From Flavobacteriales bacterium (GTDB taxonomy: Bacteria; Bacteroidota; Bacteroidia; Flavobacteriales_F; PHOS-HE28): 64,000 nt of DNA. Below the pieces are notes generated by a model, which had not been told where the DNA came from, ran no database searches, and worked only from the letters and a program-made list of their open reading frames with translations. Below are positions 59,779-64,000 of the stretch, in pieces. Numbering within the stretch: the stretch's first letter is position 1; the number at the start of each line of letters is the position of its first letter. The stretch is from contig JADJLR010000001.1 of the NCBI GenBank assembly GCA_016710015.1, forward strand, positions 744,001 to 808,000, in the 5' to 3' direction. The position numbers and the translations under genes were made by a program.

Positions 59779-62700
59779 TCACTCGAGTGAAACGTTCAGG
59801 GCCAAGCCACGCAATTCGTGGAGTAGCACGTTGAACGATTCGGGGATGCCCGGTTGTGGCATGGGATCCCCTTTCACAATAGCCTCGTAGGCCTTCGCAC
59901 GACCGATGACATCATCGCTCTTTACGGTGAGGATCTCTTGAAGGATGTGGGCGGCACCGAAGGCCTCCAATGCCCAAACTTCCATCTCACCGAAGCGCTG
60001 ACCACCGAACTGGGCTTTACCACCCAGTGGTTGTTGAGTGATCAAGCTGTACGGTCCGATGGAACGGGCGTGCATCTTATCATCCACCATGTGCGCCAGT
60101 TTGATCATGTAGATCACCCCAACGGTAGCGGGTTGGTCGAAACGAACACCTGTGCCTCCATCGGTGAGGTAGGTCTTGCCGTTGCGCGGTACCCCCGCTT
60201 CGTCGGTCTCCACGTTGATCTGGTCGTGCGTAGCCCCATCGAAGATCGGCGTTGCGTACTTCCGGCCAAGATTCTTACCCGCCCATCCGAGAACGGTCTC
60301 GTAGATCTGGCCCAAGTTCATTCGACTTGGTACACCCAGTGGGTTGAGGACGATGTCCACCGGCGACCCGTCATCGAGGAACGGCATATCTGCATCGCGG
60401 ACGATCTTGGCTACGATACCCTTGTTCCCGTGGCGTCCAGCCATTTTATCGCCCACCGTCAGCTTCCGTTTGGCAGCCACATAGACCTTGGCCAGCTTCA
60501 CGATACCCGTTGGCAATTCATCACCGATGCTCACTTGGAATTTCTTCCGCTTGAACACGCCACTGATGTCGCTGTGACGGATGTTGTAGTTGTGGATCAA
60601 TTGGCGTACCAGTTCGTTGGTCTTCTTGTCCGTGGTCCACTCGGTAGGGTCCACCGTAATGAAGTCCACGCCTAGAAGCACCTTGGCGCTGAACTTCACG
60701 CCTTTCTTGATCTGCTCCTCCTTGTATTTGTTGAACACGCCGTTGCTGCCCTGCGTGCCCAAGAGGGTCATCATCTTATCGATGAGTTCATTCTTGAGTG
60801 TGGCCAGTTCCTTGTCCTGCTCTTTGTCGATCTGTTCAAGTACGGTCTTCTCGCTGCCCTTGGACTTCTTGTCCTTAACGGCCCGTGCGAAGAGTTTCTT
60901 GTCGATCACCACACCCTTCGTGCTTGGTGGAGCCTTCAAGGAAGCGTCCTTCACATCACCGGCCTTGTCGCCGAAGATGGCGCGCAGCAGTTTCTCTTCC
61001 GGAGAAGGATCGGTCTCTCCTTTCGGAGTGATCTTACCGATGAGGATATCGCCTTCCTTGATCTCTGCACCGATACGGATCAGACCGTGTTCATCCAGAT
61101 CCTTGGTGGCTTCCTCGGAAACGTTCGGGATATCGGCGGTGAGTTCCTCCAAGCCTCGCTTGGTATCCCGCACCTCCATGATGTACTCATCGATATGGAT
61201 GCTGGTGAAGATGTCCTCACTGGCCACCCGCTCGCTGATCACGATCGCATCCTCGAAGTTGTATCCTTTCCATGGCATGAAAGCCACTTGAAGGTTTCGT
61301 CCGATGGCCAACTCGCCATCTTGGGTGCCATAACCCTCACACAGGGTCTGTCCAACCGTCACCTTTTCGCCCTTGCGAACGATCGGGCGCAGGTTCATGC
61401 AGGTGCTCTGGTTGGTCTTCAAGAACTTGGTGAGCTTGTACTCCTTTTCGTCACCATCGAAGCTCACAGTGCGTTCGTCCTCACTGCGCTTGTATTCGAT
61501 CACGATGCGATCGCTGTCCACGCTCTTCACCACACCATCTCCTTCGGCCACGAGCAACACGCGGCTGTCGCGCGCTACGAGTTCCTCCAGACCGGTACCC
61601 ACGATCGGCGCTTCCGGACGCAAAAGTGGCACGGCTTGACGCATCATGTTCGATCCCATCAACGCACGGTTGGCATCGTTGTGCTCCAGGAACGGGATCA
61701 GCGAAGCGGCGATGGAAGCGATCTGGTTCGGCGCCACGTCCATCAGGTTGATCTCGTTCGGCTCCACCACAGGGAAGTCGCCCATGAGGCGGGCTTTCAC
61801 ACGTGCGGTCAGGAACTCACCCTTGTCGTTCACCTTCGCATTCGCTTGGGCGATCATGAGGTTATCCTCTTCCTCCGCACTCAAATAGGTCACATCGGAC
61901 TTCATGTCCACCTTACCGTCCTTCACGCTGCGGTACGGGGTCTCGATGAAGCCGAGGGTGTTGATCTTGCTGTACACGCAGAGCGAGCTGATCAGACCGA
62001 TGTTCGGTCCTTCCGGTGTCTCGATGGTGCAAAGGCGGCCGTAGTGGGTGTAGTGAACGTCACGCACTTCGAAACCAGCACGTTCACGGCTCAGACCACC
62101 GGGTCCAAGCGCCGACATGCGGCGCTTGTGGGTGATCTCACTGAGCGGGTTCGTCTGATCCATGAACTGGCTCAACTGGTTCGTTCCGAAGAACGAGTTG
62201 ATCACCGAACTCAGGGTCTTGGCATTGATCAGATCGGTCGGGGTGAATACCTCGTTGTCACGCACGTTCATGCGCTCGCGGATGGTGCGGGCCATACGGG
62301 CCAGACCCACGCCGAATTGGGCGTGCAACTGCTCACCAACGGTGCGTACACGACGATTGCTCAAGTGGTCGATATCGTCCACATCGGCCTTCACGTTCAC
62401 CAATTCGATCAGGTATTTGATGATGAAGATGATGTCCTCCTTCGTCAGTACCCGAACGCTCAATTCACTCTCCAGACCGAGTTTCTTGTTGATGCGATAG
62501 CGTCCCACCTCACCGAGGTCATAGCGCTGTTCGCTGAAGAACAACTTGTCGATGACACCACGTGCCGTTTCCAGATCGGGTGGTTCAGCATTCCGCAACT
62601 GGCGGTAGATCACCTCCACAGCCTCCTTCTCGGAGTTCGAGGTGTCCTTCTGCAAGGTGTTGTAGATCAGCGCGTAATCGGCAGCGTTGATGCCGACCTT

Positions 62701-63600
62701 GTGCAGGATGATCGTTTTGGCACCGCTTTCCACGATCTGGTCCACGTGCTCTTCTTCGATGATGGTTTCGCGATCGATCAGCACCTCGTTCCGCTCGATG
62801 GACACCACTTCACCGGTATCCTCGTCCACGAAATCCTCCACCCAACTCTTCAACACTCGAGCGGCGAGCTTGCGGCCCACGGCCTCCTTCATATTGGCCT
62901 TGGTCACCTTCACCTCATCGGCGAGGTCGAAGATGTTGAGGATGTCCTTGTCACTCTCGAAACCGATAGCACGCAGCAAGGTGGTCACTGGCAACTTCTT
63001 CTTCCGGTCGATGTACGCATACATGACACCGTTGATGTCCGTAGCGAATTCTATCCAGGACCCTTTGAACGGGATGACCCGGGCGCTGTACAACTTGGTC
63101 CCGTTGGCATGTCGGCTTTGGCCGAAGAACACACCAGGGGAGCGGTGCAACTGGCTCACGACCACACGCTCGGCTCCGTTCACGACGAAAGAGCCCTTCG
63201 GGGTCATGTACGGGATCTGGCCCAAATAGACATCCTGCACGATGGTCTCGAAATCCTCGTGCTCTGGATCGGTGCAGTAGAGCTTCAACTTGGCCTTCAG
63301 CGGTACGCTGTAGGTCAAACCGCGCTCGATGCATTCGTCGATGCTGTATCGAGGAGGATCGATGAAGTAATCCAAGAACTCCAACACGAACTGGTTGCGC
63401 GTGTCGGTGATGGGGAAATTCTCACTGAACACCTTGAAAAGGCCTTCGCTTTGGCGATGTTCAGGGAGGGTCTCGATCTGGAAGAAGTCTTCAAAACTCT
63501 TCAGTTGGATATCGAGAAAGTCGGGATAATCGATCGACAGCGGACTGGAGCCGAAATCGATGCGCTTACTTTTCTTGGAGCTGGTCTTCGCCTGGGCCAT
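59779..63600 (-). CDS. rpoB: DNA-directed RNA polymerase subunit beta
   Basis: This 1,273-residue subunit starts at ATG 63600 (MAQAKTSSKKSKRIDFGSSP), which matches the conserved start; 34 upstream codons in frame are not conserved. Hallmarks are FFGTNQLSQFMDQTNPLSEI and HKRRMSALGPGGLSRERAGF (rifampicin region with the ordinary Gln, Asp, His and Ser residues), CTIETPEGPNIGLISSL, GYNFEDAIVISERV, MAGRHGNKGIV and the C-terminal FGGQRFGEMEVWALEAFGAA. It is the catalytic partner of RpoC. Confidence 0.98.
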   Translation of the reverse strand: MAQAKTSSKKSKRIDFGSSPLSIDYPDFLDIQLKSFEDFFQIETLPEHRQSEGLFKVFSENFPITDTRNQFVLEFLDYFIDPPRYSIDECIERGLTYSVPLKAKLKLYCTDPEHEDFETIVQDVYLGQIPYMTPKGSFVVNGAERVVVSQLHRSPGVFFGQSRHANGTKLYSARVIPFKGSWIEFATDINGVMYAYIDRKKKLPVTTLLRAIGFESDKDILNIFDLADEVKVTKANMKEAVGRKLAARVLKSWVEDFVDEDTGEVVSIERNEVLIDRETIIEEEHVDQIVESGAKTIILHKVGINAADYALIYNTLQKDTSNSEKEAVEVIYRQLRNAEPPDLETARGVIDKLFFSEQRYDLGEVGRYRINKKLGLESELSVRVLTKEDIIFIIKYLIELVNVKADVDDIDHLSNRRVRTVGEQLHAQFGVGLARMARTIRERMNVRDNEVFTPTDLINAKTLSSVINSFFGTNQLSQFMDQTNPLSEITHKRRMSALGPGGLSRERAGFEVRDVHYTHYGRLCTIETPEGPNIGLISSLCVYSKINTLGFIETPYRSVKDGKVDMKSDVTYLSAEEEDNLMIAQANAKVNDKGEFLTARVKARLMGDFPVVEPNEINLMDVAPNQIASIAASLIPFLEHNDANRALMGSNMMRQAVPLLRPEAPIVGTGLEELVARDSRVLLVAEGDGVVKSVDSDRIVIEYKRSEDERTVSFDGDEKEYKLTKFLKTNQSTCMNLRPIVRKGEKVTVGQTLCEGYGTQDGELAIGRNLQVAFMPWKGYNFEDAIVISERVASEDIFTSIHIDEYIMEVRDTKRGLEELTADIPNVSEEATKDLDEHGLIRIGAEIKEGDILIGKITPKGETDPSPEEKLLRAIFGDKAGDVKDASLKAPPSTKGVVIDKKLFARAVKDKKSKGSEKTVLEQIDKEQDKELATLKNELIDKMMTLLGTQGSNGVFNKYKEEQIKKGVKFSAKVLLGVDFITVDPTEWTTDKKTNELVRQLIHNYNIRHSDISGVFKRKKFQVSIGDELPTGIVKLAKVYVAAKRKLTVGDKMAGRHGNKGIVAKIVRDADMPFLDDGSPVDIVLNPLGVPSRMNLGQIYETVLGWAGKNLGRKYATPIFDGATHDQINVETDEAGVPRNGKTYLTDGGTGVRFDQPATVGVIYMIKLAHMVDDKMHARSIGPYSLITQQPLGGKAQFGGQRFGEMEVWALEAFGAAHILQEILTVKSDDVIGRAKAYEAIVKGDPMPQPGIPESFNVLLHELRGLALNVSLE

Positions 63601-63741
63601 GGGTGCGGAATAATGAAGAACGAGACGACCGAAATGAACAACGGATCCGGATTCGAGACTACCGCTCTCCAACACCTGGATCAAGGTGGAAGAGAGCGTC
63701 ATTGTACGCCGCTAGGGGCGTGGGTCACAGAACAGCCGGAA

Positions 63742-63759
63742 AGGCCCGCCTTGGGGCCT
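63742..63759 (-). terminator. Hairpin in the rplL-rpoB gap, possible attenuator
   Basis: AGGCCC and GGGCCT pair around GCCTTG, about 35 bp past the rplL stop and 140 bp before rpoB. No strong T-run follows. By position it could be the partial terminator that lowers rpoBC expression relative to ribosomal protein genes. Confidence 0.5.
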
Positions 63760-63793
63760 CTCCGTGCTGCTATGTGCAAGCGCGATCAAGTGC

Positions 63794-64000
63794 TTACTTG
63801 ACCTCAACTTCTGCGCCGGCTTCCGTGAGCTGTTGCTTCAGGCTCTCAGCGTCCTCTTTCGAGACACCTTCCTTCACCGGCTTTGGAGCACCGTCCACGA
63901 GGTCTTTCGCCTCTTTCAGTCCCAGACCGGTGAGTTCCTTTACGAGCTTCACAACGGCCAGTTTGCTCTGACCGCCAGCCAAGAGGATCACATCGAAGCT
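63794..64000 (-). CDS. rplL: Ribosomal protein bL12 (C-terminal part, cut by window edge)
   Basis: The 68 visible C-terminal residues read SFDVILLAGGQSKLAVVKLV, then VKELTGLGLKEAKDLVDGAP and KPVKEGVSKEDAESLKQQLT to a Lys before TAA. This is the conserved bL12 C-terminal domain that recruits translation factors to the ribosome stalk. The N-terminal dimerisation domain lies outside the window. It is followed on the same strand by rpoB and rpoC, the usual bacterial order. Confidence 0.96.
   Translation of the reverse strand, partial: SFDVILLAGGQSKLAVVKLVKELTGLGLKEAKDLVDGAPKPVKEGVSKEDAESLKQQLTEAGAEVEVK

Noticed and set aside
61087..63801. A 904-codon open frame antisense to rpoB, and similar long frames antisense to rpoC
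   Set aside because: These are shadows of the strong third-position GC bias of rpoB and rpoC; they are His/Asp-rich and resemble nothing.
1..64000. CRISPR arrays, tRNA or rRNA genes, prophage
   Set aside because: I looked for regularly spaced repeats, cloverleaf ends and phage structural genes and saw none.

Overview
The window looks like a chromosomal segment of a member of the Bacteroidota, most likely the Flavobacteriales, with moderately high GC by eye. The support is lineage-typical families: type IX secretion C-terminal sorting domains on several secreted proteins, DUF3667, a DUF4249-like lipoprotein, DUF4173, a FucP-type sugar MFS permease, an ABCG-like transporter with a TerB-like N-terminus, and the order rplL-rpoB-rpoC-DUF3467. 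Most of it is ordinary housekeeping and envelope DNA. I recognised no tRNA, rRNA or CRISPR array.

Positions 1-13,700 hold a scattered reductive pyrimidine (uracil/thymine) degradation set, all on the minus strand: a nitrilase-type N-carbamoyl-beta-alanine amidohydrolase (cut by the left edge), dihydropyrimidinase, an NCS1 nucleobase permease with an extra beta-rich loop, a class III omega-amino acid aminotransferase and CoA-acylating (methyl)malonate-semialdehyde dehydrogenase. The dihydropyrimidine dehydrogenase is not in view. Unrelated genes interrupt the set: CorA, a secreted PKD protein and small hypotheticals. Between dihydropyrimidinase and a decayed second copy of the permease 3' end sits a DUF1016/YhcG PD-(D/E)XK nuclease gene bounded by identical 29-bp direct repeats, each containing a perfect palindrome. 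This is the most unusual arrangement in the window.

Positions 13,700-25,900 carry YajQ, a DUF3667 membrane protein, a secreted protein and a tightly overlapping minus-strand operon (membrane protein, winged-helix regulator, DUF4173 protein, further membrane proteins and a membrane-anchored EEP phosphatase). That operon has a perfect inverted-repeat operator candidate next to its first start codon. A ZIP transporter plus methyltransferase pair and a SiaB-SiaC-like switch pair follow. Positions 25,900-42,500 carry the ABCG-like transporter, lipoproteins, a sugar permease, PriA, an RluA-type pseudouridine synthase, PanB, a MITE-like 164-bp element, DnaK, a MORN-type protein and an NhaC antiporter.

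Positions 42,965-64,000 carry a 1,367-residue secreted glycine-rich, DxDGDGFG-repeat protein, a NamZ-like exo-muramidase, an FtsX-type permease gene broken by an in-frame TAA, cystathionine beta-synthase, a BtuF-like metal receptor without a signal peptide, a patatin with an outer-membrane barrel, and the rplL-rpoB-rpoC-DUF3467 block. Small structured intergenic repeats recur near the pyrimidine genes, and three reading frames carry single premature stops, so the left part of the window in particular shows rearrangement and decay.
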